Source of the DNA: Prevotellaceae bacterium
GTDB taxonomy: Bacteria > Bacteroidota > Bacteroidia > Bacteroidales > Bacteroidaceae
Length of the DNA: 37,754 nucleotides
Direction: 5' to 3'
Assembly (NCBI GenBank): GCA_019420585.1
Contig: JAHZGX010000020.1
Location: 1-37,754 of the forward strand
This document shows positions 25,873 to 34,248 of the stretch, piece by piece. How positions within the stretch are numbered: position 1 is the stretch's first letter; each line of letters opens with the position of its first letter. Made by a program: the position numbers and the translations under genes. The notes beneath the pieces were generated by a model. It made no database searches. It worked only from the letters and a program-made list of their open reading frames with translations, and was not told the DNA's origin.

Positions 25873-25905
25873 AAAGAAAAGTGAGGAACTTGTCGAGCCC
25901 CTCAC
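25873..25905 (-). promoter_or_regulatory. Terminator-like hairpin in the rimP-nusA leader (possible attenuator)
   Basis: On the minus strand the leader holds GTGAGG (25900-25905) and CCTCAC (25881-25886), a stem that G-T pairs extend by two, followed at once by TTTTCTTT (25873-25880). This lies after the promoter and 24 bp before the rimP start, where premature termination could set expression of the whole operon. The stem is modest. Confidence 0.45.
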
Positions 25906-25922
25906 ATTCATCCTTTCATCGG

Positions 25923-25953
25923 CAAAGGTACGCATTTCCCACGAACACACAAA
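25923..25953 (-). promoter_or_regulatory. Promoter of the rimP-nusA-infB-cvpA-suf operon
   Basis: On the minus strand: TTTG (25950-25953), 19-bp spacer, TACCTTTG (25923-25930). Both boxes match the Bacteroidota consensus exactly. The transcription start is expected near 25916, leaving a leader of about 70 nt that holds the hairpin. Confidence 0.85.
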
Positions 25954-26018
25954 GCTTTAGGGAGAAAAGTTGAAGAATTGCAAGCACTGCGCAGTACATT
26001 CCTCAACCTGTGGCACGG

Positions 26019-27248
26019 TTATGGCACATGTACTTGTGCCTGCATGGCACTGTCTGCATACGGGAAAGACGGAGCAGAATCAAACATGTGCCGTGCAAAA
26101 CGCTTCACGATATCCACATTCACGGCATTGCCGAATTGCTTGTATGCCTGCGCCTGCTTGACATCGGGCATGAAACTTTCGGGAAACCCTTGGAGCCTTG
26201 CACATTCTCTCGGAGTCAAGAATCGCTGCCTAGATCCAATTATAGACGTCTGGACTATTGCCACCAGCGCAGGGAAATAAGTATTGACCTTCACGCGAAT
26301 ACCCGAAGGGCGCAACTGGAAAATCTGCTTCCATATGTCCGGGGCATCCGTCTGCCCAGCCTGCCACTCCAGTTTGGCTTTCGCCCCGAAGAACAGAGGA
26401 TTCTTTCGTGCCCTACAAAGCCAGTCATCAATGAAAGCCCTATTGGCAACATACAAATCATGGTTCTTTAGAATGAAATTCCGTTTCCAAGCAGGATACT
26501 GGCCCAGGTCCTCCATTGGATCAAGGTCACATAGACGGTCTGTCCAAACAGGGAAGCCCGGCAACTTTCTGACTTTAATGTTTTGGATAAACTCATTCCA
26601 CAGATCAATAAGCCCCTTCATGTCTGGAGATATACGGTAATCTTCCACATCAAGAATCTCACTATCATCCTGCAACACGGTCTCTATACTGCAGGGGGGC
26701 ATGCTTTTGGGGTCGAAAGAAAAGGGTGCCACGTCACCTATGTCCTCACGCACGCACATGATATACACCCTTTCACGATGCTGAGGTATTCCCACATAGT
26801 GAGGACTGAAAATGACAGGCTTTGGCAACAGATTATAGCCCAGCCCTTTCAGTCTGTCGTGTATCACGCTCCAGGTATTTCCCTTGTCATGGCTCGCCAG
26901 GTTACGTACATTTTCCAACAAGGCGTATTTAGGATGATGATACTCCAGCATGCGGCACACATCGAAGAACAGTGTGCCTTTGGTGGTATCCCCAAAGCCA
27001 AGGCGATTGCCCGCCTTGGAAAAGGACTGGCAAGGAAAACCCGCACACAAGACATCGTGTACGGGAACCTCCCGAGCCTCTATCTTTGTGATGTCGCCCG
27101 CCGGTTCTTGTCCATAGTTTGCCTCATACGTCTTACGGCAGTCTGCGTCTATGTCACATGCGAACACACACTCCCCACCCAATGACCTCAGCGCTTGATG
27201 AAAGCCTCCAATGCCACAGAACAAGTCTACAAACCTAAAACATGCCAT
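26019..27248 (-). CDS. DNA (cytosine-5-)-methyltransferase
   Basis: 409 residues. Transfers a methyl group from S-adenosylmethionine to C5 of cytosine in a specific DNA site. Motif I is FVDLFCGIGGFHQAL, motif IV AGFPCQSFSKAGNR with catalytic C73, motif VI ENVRNL, motif VIII QHRERVYIM, and motif X FGNAVNVDIV near the C-terminus. The region between VIII and IX (about 190-330) is the target recognition domain. No restriction endonuclease or vsr-like gene is visible on either side, so it looks like a solitary (orphan) methylase, or its partner is elsewhere. It lies downstream of the S41 protease and small membrane-protein genes on the same strand. The target site cannot be read from sequence. Confidence 0.95.
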   Translation of the reverse strand: MACFRFVDLFCGIGGFHQALRSLGGECVFACDIDADCRKTYEANYGQEPAGDITKIEAREVPVHDVLCAGFPCQSFSKAGNRLGFGDTTKGTLFFDVCRMLEYHHPKYALLENVRNLASHDKGNTWSVIHDRLKGLGYNLLPKPVIFSPHYVGIPQHRERVYIMCVREDIGDVAPFSFDPKSMPPCSIETVLQDDSEILDVEDYRISPDMKGLIDLWNEFIQNIKVRKLPGFPVWTDRLCDLDPMEDLGQYPAWKRNFILKNHDLYVANRAFIDDWLCRARKNPLFFGAKAKLEWQAGQTDAPDIWKQIFQLRPSGIRVKVNTYFPALVAIVQTSIIGSRQRFLTPRECARLQGFPESFMPDVKQAQAYKQFGNAVNVDIVKRFARHMFDSAPSFPYADSAMQAQVHVP

Positions 27249-27380
27249 TAGTCTTGCCGGTATTTATATATGGAATACCCCAAAGTTTTTCCTTTTCCAA
27301 CACGTCACCCGGTGATGCCAAGCCTCCGTTTTCCGACACAGATATTTGCCGGTCAGGCCCGGTGAAGCACACCCATCCAT

Positions 27381-27518
27381 TCAAGGAGCAACGGATGCAG
27401 GCGCAGAGGGCAGACACAAGTACATAAACATGCCGGCAGCCAAAAGCACCAACAATGCCATAGCCAAAACGCTCCACATCATATTGCGGTTGAACTTACT
27501 TATGTTACGGTGTCTCAT
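27381..27518 (-). CDS. 45-residue single-pass membrane protein
   Basis: A small gene starting at 27518, whose ATG overlaps the TGA of the S41 protease gene (ATGA), which suggests coupled translation. It encodes MRHRNISKFNRN, then one hydrophobic helix (VLAMALLVLLAAGMFMYL), then a short Ala/Pro-rich tail ending in VAP. The basic N-terminus before the helix predicts the N-terminus inside the cell. I do not recognise a family. Its tight coupling to the CtpA-type protease suggests a link, such as an anchor or a substrate, but this is inference. From 27249 to 27380, before the methylase, I see no further gene. Confidence 0.5.
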   Translation of the reverse strand: MRHRNISKFNRNMMWSVLAMALLVLLAAGMFMYLCLPSAPASVAP

Positions 27519-29152
27519 TTTCCCAGTATTTTATTGTACTCAGCCTCGTTACGCAGAATTTCCACTGCCCTCTTCACATGCTTGTCCGTGAAAGCGACAC
27601 GCTTGACAGCACCGCTCTGCAGGCACGCATCCTGCACTATTTCCTTCTCCAGTTCTTTTTTCACCAAGTCGCGGAAATGCTCAAGGTCTGCACTCGCGTC
27701 CTTCGAGAAAAGAGCCTCCAGTGCTTCCAGTTGCTCCTTTGCCTCATCGGCATAACCCTCGGCCGCCACCACGCGCCGCAACAATCCGAGCACCTCTGTG
27801 CTGCGTCGGCTGAACCTCAAGTCTGTCCCCTGAATATAGCGCACAAAGTCGGCATACTCCTCATCAGTGAGCGAGAAGTCCACAGGGGTTATGTGCCCCG
27901 CATGCTCGCGGGCATAACGGGTGGCATAGGTAAAGAACTCGTCACTGGCCGTGAGGTCATATATCATCGAGGGCAGGCTGTCTGGCTGAATCTTCACATC
28001 AGGCATCACACCTCCGCCATCCCTCACCTCGCGTCCGCCGGCCGTGTGGAACACGTGCGTTAAACTATCGGGCAGAGTCTTGGCTGAACCGTCTGCGTTC
28101 AGGTGACGGTAGTCATAAGCCTGTATGCAACGTCCCGAAGGAATGTAATACCTGCTGGTGGTCATTTTTAGGCTTCCTCCATAGTCCAGTTCCCTCACAC
28201 TCTGTACAAATCCCTTACCGAAGGTACGCTCACCCAGCAGCACTGCCCTGTCAAGATCCTGCATTGCGCCGGCCAGTATCTCAGAGCAGGACGCGGAACT
28301 CCCGTCCACCATGACAACGATGGGCATGAGCGTGTCCACGGGCTCCAGTGCGGTGCGGTAATCATAGTTGGTGCTGGGCAACTTGCCTTTGGTGCTCATC
28401 AGATGCTGCCCGCGCGGAAGGAACAGGCTGGCGATATTGACACACTCGTCCACTGCCCCGCCGCCGTTGCCGCGCAAGTCCAACACCAGCCTGCGCGCCC
28501 CCTGGGTACGGAGTTCGGCAAGTGCATCGCGGGTCTCGCGGAAAGCCCCTTCCCGAAAGGCTTCCAGATAAATGTAGCCCACGCCATCGCTTAGGATACC
28601 CGAATAGGTTACGCTAGGCATACGCACCGTCTGCCGCGTCAGGTGGAACGTCATTTCCTGCTCGCCACGGCGCACCTTGATGTCCAGTGAAGTGCCTGCG
28701 TCACCGCGCAGCATGCTGCTCACCTGATCCACGGGAAGCCCATAAGTGTCCTTCCCGTCCACGCTCAGCAACACGTCGCCGGCCAGCAATCCGGCCTTCT
28801 GGCTGGGCGTATTCTCAAACGGCTCACCTATCATGGTGCGCTTCTCCTTGCGGTTGTAACGCACCACGCTGCCTATGCCGGCATACTTTCCAGTGGACAT
28901 CTGCCTCAGTTCATCATCGTCGGCAGGGTAATAGTCGGTAAAGGGATCCACCTGCCGCAACATGGAACGTATGCCCCAACCTATAACCGTGTCGGCGTTG
29001 AGAGTGTCAACGTAAAAGAGGTCAAGTTGCTTGTAGATGTCGCCGAAGAGGTCAAGGTTGCGGCTAACCACCGAATTCTTGTTCTCCTGGTTCTGCGCTG
29101 CAGCGGACAAGGCCACCAGCATCGCTATAAATATATAATGTATACGTCTCAT
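27515..29152 (-). CDS. S41 family carboxyl-terminal processing protease with PDZ domain
   Basis: 545 residues with a signal peptide (MRRIHYIFIAMLVALSAAA). A short N-terminal helical region is followed by a PDZ domain (about 85-170, PSQKAGLLAGDVLLSVDG) and the S41 catalytic core (about 180-370: YIYLEAFREGAF, LVLDLRGNGGG). The Ser-Lys dyad is S288 in SSASCSE and K313 in FGKGF, 25 residues apart as in Prc/CtpA. The C-terminal ~150 residues are helical. It acts in the periplasm and trims or degrades envelope proteins. It overlaps the PfkB kinase gene upstream (29149-29152) and the 45-aa membrane protein downstream, each by an ATGA, so all three are translated as a unit. Confidence 0.93.
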   Translation of the reverse strand: MRRIHYIFIAMLVALSAAAQNQENKNSVVSRNLDLFGDIYKQLDLFYVDTLNADTVIGWGIRSMLRQVDPFTDYYPADDDELRQMSTGKYAGIGSVVRYNRKEKRTMIGEPFENTPSQKAGLLAGDVLLSVDGKDTYGLPVDQVSSMLRGDAGTSLDIKVRRGEQEMTFHLTRQTVRMPSVTYSGILSDGVGYIYLEAFREGAFRETRDALAELRTQGARRLVLDLRGNGGGAVDECVNIASLFLPRGQHLMSTKGKLPSTNYDYRTALEPVDTLMPIVVMVDGSSASCSEILAGAMQDLDRAVLLGERTFGKGFVQSVRELDYGGSLKMTTSRYYIPSGRCIQAYDYRHLNADGSAKTLPDSLTHVFHTAGGREVRDGGGVMPDVKIQPDSLPSMIYDLTASDEFFTYATRYAREHAGHITPVDFSLTDEEYADFVRYIQGTDLRFSRRSTEVLGLLRRVVAAEGYADEAKEQLEALEALFSKDASADLEHFRDLVKKELEKEIVQDACLQSGAVKRVAFTDKHVKRAVEILRNEAEYNKILGK

Positions 29153-30132
29153 TCCGTAAGAATTGTCCTCACTTCATCCCGGCAGGCATCCCACGCCCCA
29201 CCGGCCAGGTCGGTGCCCATCACCTGTATGACTTGCCCGGCCAATACTGTACCGCAGCGCAGGCTCTGCTGCAGGGTGCCCCCATGGGTGTGGGCGTACA
29301 GGAATCCCGCTGCAAAAAAGTCGCCCGCGCCCGTGGTGTCCACCACCTCCACGCGTCCGGCCTTCACCCGCGCCACCTCGTCACCACACCTGGCAGCCGC
29401 ACCACCGGCTCCCATCTTCACCACGGCCATGCGGCACATGGCCGACATCTCGTCCAGTGCTTCCAAAGGAGCCTTTCCACCAGTAAACACACGGCTTTCA
29501 TCCTCATTGGCAAACACGACATCCACATACTCGCTTACCAGATGACGCGCAAAAGCCACATCCTCTGCCAGCACGTTGTAACTGGCCAGATCCATACTGG
29601 TTGCCACGCCCATCTGGCGTGACAATTGCCCTATGCGCTCTATCAAAGCGTGATTCTGCACCAGATATCCTTCAATGTGAAGCCAGTCGATGCCCTCAAA
29701 CAGACTGGGGGTAACCTCACCTGCACACAGGGTGGAGGCCGCTCCCAGGCAGGTGCCGAAAGTGCGCTCGCCGGAAGGGGATATGAATGTGCTGGCCACG
29801 CCGGTATGAATCGGAGACTCCAGGAAGCGGACGTCTGCACCCAGCCTGCGGTAAGCCTCTGTAAGCAAAAGGGCATCATCGTCCCGGCCCACCTTGCTCA
29901 CAAACACGCACTCACTGCCCAAGGCCGCCAAAGCCTTGACGGTGTTTCCCACACTTCCTCCCGCTGACTTACACGGGTGAAGCGGCTGCATCAAGCGCGC
30001 CAGAGCCTCACGCCGGGCATCGCTGACCAACTGCATGCCTCCACGAGGCAGACCTGCCTCACAAAGCAACGTGTCATCATGAAGATGTACAAGCACGTCT
30101 ACCAACGCATTGCCAATGCCTGCTATTTTCAC
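29149..30132 (-). CDS. PfkB-family sugar/nucleoside kinase (adenosine kinase-like)
   Basis: 327 residues. N-terminal GIGNALVDVLVHL and SAGGSVGNTVKALAALG (57-73) are the PfkB substrate-side motifs of the adenosine kinase branch, and DTTGAGDFFAAGFLYA (265-280) is signature 2 with catalytic D271. It phosphorylates a sugar or nucleoside with ATP; the exact substrate is uncertain. Its first codons are preceded by an exact TATCTTTG box (30153-30160). Its stop overlaps the start of the S41 protease by 4 bp, an odd pairing of a cytoplasmic kinase with a periplasmic protease. Confidence 0.88.
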   Translation of the reverse strand: MKIAGIGNALVDVLVHLHDDTLLCEAGLPRGGMQLVSDARREALARLMQPLHPCKSAGGSVGNTVKALAALGSECVFVSKVGRDDDALLLTEAYRRLGADVRFLESPIHTGVASTFISPSGERTFGTCLGAASTLCAGEVTPSLFEGIDWLHIEGYLVQNHALIERIGQLSRQMGVATSMDLASYNVLAEDVAFARHLVSEYVDVVFANEDESRVFTGGKAPLEALDEMSAMCRMAVVKMGAGGAAARCGDEVARVKAGRVEVVDTTGAGDFFAAGFLYAHTHGGTLQQSLRCGTVLAGQVIQVMGTDLAGGAWDACRDEVRTILTE

Positions 30133-30152
30133 CTTACCTGCTTATTTTTCTG

Positions 30153-30160
30153 CAAAGATA
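30153..30160 (-). promoter_or_regulatory. -7 box of the PfkB-S41 operon
   Basis: TATCTTTG on the minus strand, 20 bp before the kinase ATG. No good -33 box is seen. It directly abuts the -33 element of the divergent tRNA promoter, so the two may compete. Confidence 0.5.
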
Positions 30161-30191
30161 TTGCATATTTACAAAAAAACCTCTACTTTTG
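30161..30191 (+). promoter_or_regulatory. Promoter of the tRNA-Asn pair
   Basis: TTG (30161-30163), 20-bp spacer, TACTTTTG (30184-30191). An exact -7 box with standard spacing, 41 bp before the first tRNA. Confidence 0.7.
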
Positions 30192-30232
30192 CAACGCATT
30201 TGAGGCGCAAACTTTGCCCTGCATCAGATGTT

Positions 30233-30306
30233 GCTTCAGTAGCTCAGTTGGTTAGAGCACATGACTGTTAATCATGGGGTCGTTGGTTCAAGCCCATCCT
30301 GAAGCG
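30233..30306 (+). tRNA. tRNA-Asn (GTT), copy 1
   Basis: A 74-nt cloverleaf. The acceptor stem GCTTCAG pairs with CTGAAGC, with discriminator G. The D arm is AGCTCAGTTGGTTAGAGC, the anticodon loop CTGTTAA gives GTT, and the T arm contains GGTTCAAGC. CCA is not encoded. Confidence 0.95.
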
Positions 30307-30359
30307 CAAGCATGGGAAAAGACGGACAGAGTCCACAGGCTGCGCGGAATGCACACATT

Positions 30360-30433
30360 GCTTCAGTAGCTCAGTTGGTTAGAGCACATGACTGTTAATC
30401 ATGGGGTCGTTGGTTCAAGCCCATCCTGAAGCG
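30360..30433 (+). tRNA. tRNA-Asn (GTT), copy 2
   Basis: Identical over all 74 nt to the copy at 30233, 53 bp downstream, so a tandem duplication of the gene. Both are likely read from the promoter at 30161-30191 and end at the hairpin at 30440-30475. Confidence 0.95.
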
Positions 30434-30439
30434 CAGAGG

Positions 30440-30475
30440 AAAAGCCCTGCAGGACAATCGTCTTGCAGGGCTTTT
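30440..30475 (+). terminator. Terminator of the tRNA-Asn operon
   Basis: A perfect 12-bp stem (AAAAGCCCTGCA, 30440-30451, with its complement at 30464-30475) around a 12-nt loop, ending in a TTTT run. It begins 6 bp after the second tRNA. Confidence 0.85.
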
Positions 30476-30529
30476 CCCGTATTCATGCCTAGGCAAGTCG
30501 CCCCCTGTTCCGAAGCGGCTTTGCCCCTC

Positions 30530-30585
30530 ACAAGTGACTTGTTTTCGCTCGCAAATGACTTGATTACTACCCTTGAATGACTTGA
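30530..30585. repeat. 22-bp tandem array of palindromic units, second locus (3 copies)
   Basis: CAAGTGACTTG (30531-30541), CAAATGACTTG (30552-30562) and TGAATGACTTG (30574-30584), spaced 21 and 22 bp. On the minus strand these read CAAGTCAT/CTTG and share linker sequence (GGGTAGTAA-like) with the array at 5311-5390, so the two arrays are the same repeat in opposite orientation. Otherwise the gap 30476-30696 holds nothing I can identify. Confidence 0.65.
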
Positions 30586-30696
30586 TAAGAGCAGAAGAGA
30601 GGCGCACGGGCATGTCCTTCCGGCACGCACCATGCGCCTCTCTTTCATCCTATCATTATCTGGGGAGCACTCCCGCGCCCCCCGCCATGCAGGTGC

Positions 30697-33321
30697 TTAT
30701 TGTCCCTCCTGAGGGAGTTGCTTCTCCACCGTATGGCTTCCGGCCTCATACTCCTTGCCCTCGCTCTCTCCGGGCAAGGTGACGGTGGCTGTGGCACCTT
30801 CGGGGATGGTGAACTTCCATGTCCACTTGTCACCCTCATACTTCCATTCGCTCTTGATGACTCCTGCTGCCGACTTGTACTCAGCCTTCAAGAAGCCTAG
30901 GCCGCGGTCGGGCACAGGCTTCATGATGATGTGCTTGAAGCCGGGCTGTGCCACATCGGCCTGTATGCCGGCGGCCGTCTCCCAAATCCACTCACACACG
31001 CAGCCGTAGGCGTAGTGGTTGAAACTGTTCATGCCGCGCGGGCCCATGCCCTTGTCCTTCATGTAACTGTTCCAGCGCTCCCAGATGGTGGTGGCTCCGT
31101 TGTCCACGGAATAGAGCCAACTGGGGTTCTGGCGCTGATAGAGCAGTTTGTAGGCAATGTCCACCATGCCGTTCTCGGTGAGGGTCGACATGAGGATGGA
31201 GGTGCCCAGGAAGCCGGTCTGCAGGCAGTTGCCGTGATCCTCGAAGTTCTTGCGCAGGCGTGCCTTCATGCTCTCCTTGGCCTCGCCCTCCACCAGGCCG
31301 TTCCTGAGCGCGAAGAGCGCGGGAGTCTGCATGGTGTTGAGTATGTCGGTCTTGAAAGTACCGTCGGGGTTGAGGAAGGTGTCCTTGAGATACTGCTTGG
31401 CCGCCTGCTGCATGGCGGCGTACTTGGCTGCGTCTCGCCCGGTGGCCTTTGCCATGTCATGCATCATGCCGGCATTCATGGCCCAGTAGCAGGCACTGAG
31501 GTAGTTCCAATAGACGTAAGTCTCGGGGCGCCTCACGGTGTTGCCGTTCTCGTCCTGCATGTCAATGCCTCCGCCACAGGACTCCAGGGGCTCATAACTC
31601 AGCCAGTCGGCCCACTGGTAATTGTTGTTCTCTGCGGCCAGGGCGTGGTGGTCATACTTGGTGTCATTGATGTGGTTCATCAGACGCTCCATGGCATCCC
31701 AGTTCTCATTCACGATCTGCTCGTCGGCAAACTGTTTCCACACCACCCAAGGCACGATGACTCCTGCATCGGACCATCCCAGGCGCATCATGTCATAGTC
31801 AAACGCGCCGTACTGCGCCAGGGGAGCCACGCCGGGGAACCCGCCCTGGGGGCTCTGGGTGTCGCGCATGTCACGCATCCACTTGTGGAAGAAGGTGCGG
31901 GTGTTGGCAAAGAAGGTGCCCGTCTCGGAGAACACCTGCGTGTCGGCAGTCCAGCCCAGGCGCTCGTTGCGCTGCGGGCAGTCGGTGGGCACGGAGAGGT
32001 AGTTGGAACGCTGCCCCCAGACGGTGTTGGATATCAACTTGTTCACCAACTCGTTGCCGGTGGTCACGGTGCCGGTCTCCAGGTCCTTTGCAATGGAGGT
32101 CACCGGCACGGAGCGTATGCTGCTGATGGTCACCTCGTCGGTGGCCGTGATGGACACCAGACGGTAGCCGAAGAAGGTGCTCCGGGGACAGAAGGAAACC
32201 GGCTTGGGGGAATCGGCAAAGGTGTAGGTGAGTCGCATGCCGATGTCGGGGATGCGCAGGTTGAGACGGTGGATGCTTCCCTCGGGGCCGTCCATGCCCC
32301 GGCTCTTGGCTCCGTTGCCGTCGTTGAGCAGTTCGGCCACCAGGCAAGTGAGCACTGTGCCCTCCTTGGCCTGGAACTCAAAGGCGGGCACTGCGGCGCA
32401 GTTCTGCCCGAAGTCGATGACCAGGTTCTCGCCCGGCTGCACCACCAGGGGCTCGCCCTTGGCAAACTCGCGCTTCACCACCACCTTGCCATACTCTTCC
32501 GGCCCGGCTCCCTGAATCTCTTCCCAGACGTATGCACGCACGGGGTCGAGGGCAAGGTCCTCACGCAGGTACACCTCCGCGCCGGCGGTGGGGAGTATCT
32601 CGCCCTGGAACTCGCTGTTGACCTCGGGGGTGGAGAGGCGCTCCGGGGTCTCGTAGCCCGGCAGCTCGCGCGCGTCATATTCCTCACCGTCGAAGATGGC
32701 GGCATGCTTCACGGGGCCGGCCACGCCCGCCTTCCAGCTGTCGGTGTCGGTGCCGTAGAGGCGCTTGCTGCCGTCGGCATAGGTCAGTTCCACCACGCCG
32801 CGGAAGGCCGGCTTCTTGCCCACCATGCCCTCGTGGCCGCCGGGGGTGATGATCTTGTCGGCCCACCAGCCGGGAGTCACCTGTGCGGCAAAGGTGTTCT
32901 CGCCACCGTCCTTGCGGGTGACGATGTCGGTGATGTCATAGGTGAACGAGCGCTTCGTCTTGGCGTAATGGGTGAAGCCGGGCTTCAGCACCTCCTGACC
33001 CACCAGGCGGCCGTTGACGTAGAGGTCATACACGCCCAGGCCGGCGGTCATCCACTTGGCGGAGACCACCTTCCCCTCGTTCTTCAGGGTTGAGACGAAC
33101 CAGCTGGCTCCGTCGGCCGCCCTCTCGTTGGCTCCCTCCACGCGTCCCGTGACCACGGGAGCGTCCTTCGCAGAAATCCACTGCGATGTTTCCCACGCGC
33201 CCGCGTCCAGCGCGTCGGTCAATGTTCCGCCCTCGGGCCTACTCGTTTCGCATCCGGCCAAGACCAGAGACAGGATTCCCGCCACGAACAGGCGGCACTT
33301 CAAATGCTTTTTCTTCATCAT
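30697..33321 (-). CDS. Alpha-L-rhamnosidase (GH78), lipoprotein
   Basis: About 874 residues from the ATGATG at 33316-33321. A lipoprotein signal (SLVLAGC) places it in the outer membrane or periplasm. The N-terminal part holds the jelly-roll and concanavalin-like domains of GH78 (VYDLYVNGRLVGQEVLKPG, FDGEEYDARE, VIDFGQNCAAVPAFEF). The (alpha/alpha)6 barrel begins near residue 430 with SVPTDCPQRNERLGWTADTQVF, the family hallmark with its catalytic acidic residue; most members have QRDERLGW, here N. A C-terminal beta domain ends the protein. It releases terminal rhamnose from plant or bacterial glycans. The frame extends 48 codons further upstream, but a TAACTTTG box at 33357-33364 lies within that stretch, which supports the lipoprotein start. 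Confidence 0.93.
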   Translation of the reverse strand: MMKKKHLKCRLFVAGILSLVLAGCETSRPEGGTLTDALDAGAWETSQWISAKDAPVVTGRVEGANERAADGASWFVSTLKNEGKVVSAKWMTAGLGVYDLYVNGRLVGQEVLKPGFTHYAKTKRSFTYDITDIVTRKDGGENTFAAQVTPGWWADKIITPGGHEGMVGKKPAFRGVVELTYADGSKRLYGTDTDSWKAGVAGPVKHAAIFDGEEYDARELPGYETPERLSTPEVNSEFQGEILPTAGAEVYLREDLALDPVRAYVWEEIQGAGPEEYGKVVVKREFAKGEPLVVQPGENLVIDFGQNCAAVPAFEFQAKEGTVLTCLVAELLNDGNGAKSRGMDGPEGSIHRLNLRIPDIGMRLTYTFADSPKPVSFCPRSTFFGYRLVSITATDEVTISSIRSVPVTSIAKDLETGTVTTGNELVNKLISNTVWGQRSNYLSVPTDCPQRNERLGWTADTQVFSETGTFFANTRTFFHKWMRDMRDTQSPQGGFPGVAPLAQYGAFDYDMMRLGWSDAGVIVPWVVWKQFADEQIVNENWDAMERLMNHINDTKYDHHALAAENNNYQWADWLSYEPLESCGGGIDMQDENGNTVRRPETYVYWNYLSACYWAMNAGMMHDMAKATGRDAAKYAAMQQAAKQYLKDTFLNPDGTFKTDILNTMQTPALFALRNGLVEGEAKESMKARLRKNFEDHGNCLQTGFLGTSILMSTLTENGMVDIAYKLLYQRQNPSWLYSVDNGATTIWERWNSYMKDKGMGPRGMNSFNHYAYGCVCEWIWETAAGIQADVAQPGFKHIIMKPVPDRGLGFLKAEYKSAAGVIKSEWKYEGDKWTWKFTIPEGATATVTLPGESEGKEYEAGSHTVEKQLPQEGQ

Positions 33322-33356
33322 GTGATTAGTCTCGTTAGTGTGTGAATTAGTGTTCA

Positions 33357-33364
33357 CAAAGTTA
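33357..33364 (-). promoter_or_regulatory. -7 box of the GH78 gene
   Basis: TAACTTTG on the minus strand, within GCTAACTTTGT, the same 11 bases found at the SGNH promoter (12082-12089). It lies 35 bp before the GH78 start. The -33 box is not clear. Confidence 0.55.
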
Positions 33365-33486
33365 GCAAAATAATGGTTAGCGGCAGCATCCGGCGGGATG
33401 TTTTCAGCGTGCCCCGACCGGGAAAGGGGGATTCCCGATGCCCTGCCGGAGCGCGCTGCCGTCATTTCCGATGGAAAGAGGGGACT

Positions 33487-34248
33487 TCATTCAAAGTACG
33501 TCGGGTGCCAGTTGTGGTGCGTCTTCGTGAAGATGCGGATGATGGTGAACGGCTCCTTGATGTTGTCTTCGATGGGCAAGAGATATTCCGAGGGGAGCAC
33601 CTCCACCTTCCAGATGAACTCCTCGGCCACCTTGTAATACTCCACGTAACGCAGGATGAAAAACTTGTTGATCATGTAGAGCACCTTGCCCTCCTTCACC
33701 TTCGGGCAGTACTCCTTGCGGATTTCCTCCAGCGTCATCAGCCTTACGGGATGGTCGCTCTTGTAATTCCTGAAGCCTTTCCAGAGGTTCCCGTTGACGA
33801 CAAAGCGAAGGTGTCTCCACTCCCATGTGGGCTGATTGATGGTGAGCGTGGCATTCTCGGGCCCGATGCCGCGCACCACATACGGCAGAGGGAATTCCAT
33901 TCTTCCATTCCAGCTGTCGCTTTCAATCTGATAAGCATATAGGTCGATACCCAATGGGTAGGGGCCGACAAACTCGCCGTTCAGCGTGTTGCATGTGTAG
34001 TTCCAATAGGAGTTGAATTTTATGTCATTCTTGTATTCCGATTCGTGATTGAAGTCCTTGTTATTCACATCCAACTCCCGAATCTTGGGCGGCGTACTGA
34101 ACTCCATCCTTTCCTTTCCCGTCCTCGGCCTCTTGAACAGCTTCCCCTCGTTCTGCCCTGCGGCTCCCAGCGGAAGGAGCAGGAGAGAGAGGAACATGAA
34201 TTTGAGTAGAACCGATGCCCTACTTCTCTTCTGACGCTTTTGTTCCAT
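33487..34248 (-). CDS. Secreted protein of unknown function in the leader-protease/DUF6734 cluster
   Basis: 253 residues. A basic start (MEQKRQKRSR) and a hydrophobic segment (LLKFMFLSLLLLPLGAAG) form a signal peptide. The mature part has no motif I can assign. The stretch VLYMINKFFILRYVEYY...FIWKVEVLPSEYLLP faintly recalls the plug region of TonB-dependent receptors (LYVIDG...IxxIEVL), but the protein is far too short for a receptor, and this is a weak impression. Its start overlaps the 3' end of the leader-protease gene by 29 bp, so the two are translationally coupled. An in-frame ATG at 34263 would add five residues. Confidence 0.7.
   Translation of the reverse strand: MEQKRQKRSRASVLLKFMFLSLLLLPLGAAGQNEGKLFKRPRTGKERMEFSTPPKIRELDVNNKDFNHESEYKNDIKFNSYWNYTCNTLNGEFVGPYPLGIDLYAYQIESDSWNGRMEFPLPYVVRGIGPENATLTINQPTWEWRHLRFVVNGNLWKGFRNYKSDHPVRLMTLEEIRKEYCPKVKEGKVLYMINKFFILRYVEYYKVAEEFIWKVEVLPSEYLLPIEDNIKEPFTIIRIFTKTHHNWHPTYFE

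Noticed and set aside
27235..27477. 80-codon minus-strand frame between the 45-aa membrane protein and the methylase
   Set aside because: Overlaps both neighbours in another frame and has no motif. The 45-aa frame has the better start (ATGA coupling) and a proper membrane helix.
30233..30433. tRNA-Asn pair as an integration (att) site
   Set aside because: Both copies are complete and identical, and no integrase or partial tRNA repeat is seen nearby; a plain gene duplication explains it.
30931..33093. 720-codon open frame on the plus strand opposite the GH78 gene
   Set aside because: Antisense shadow caused by GC-rich codon use of the rhamnosidase; the translation has no recognisable domain.
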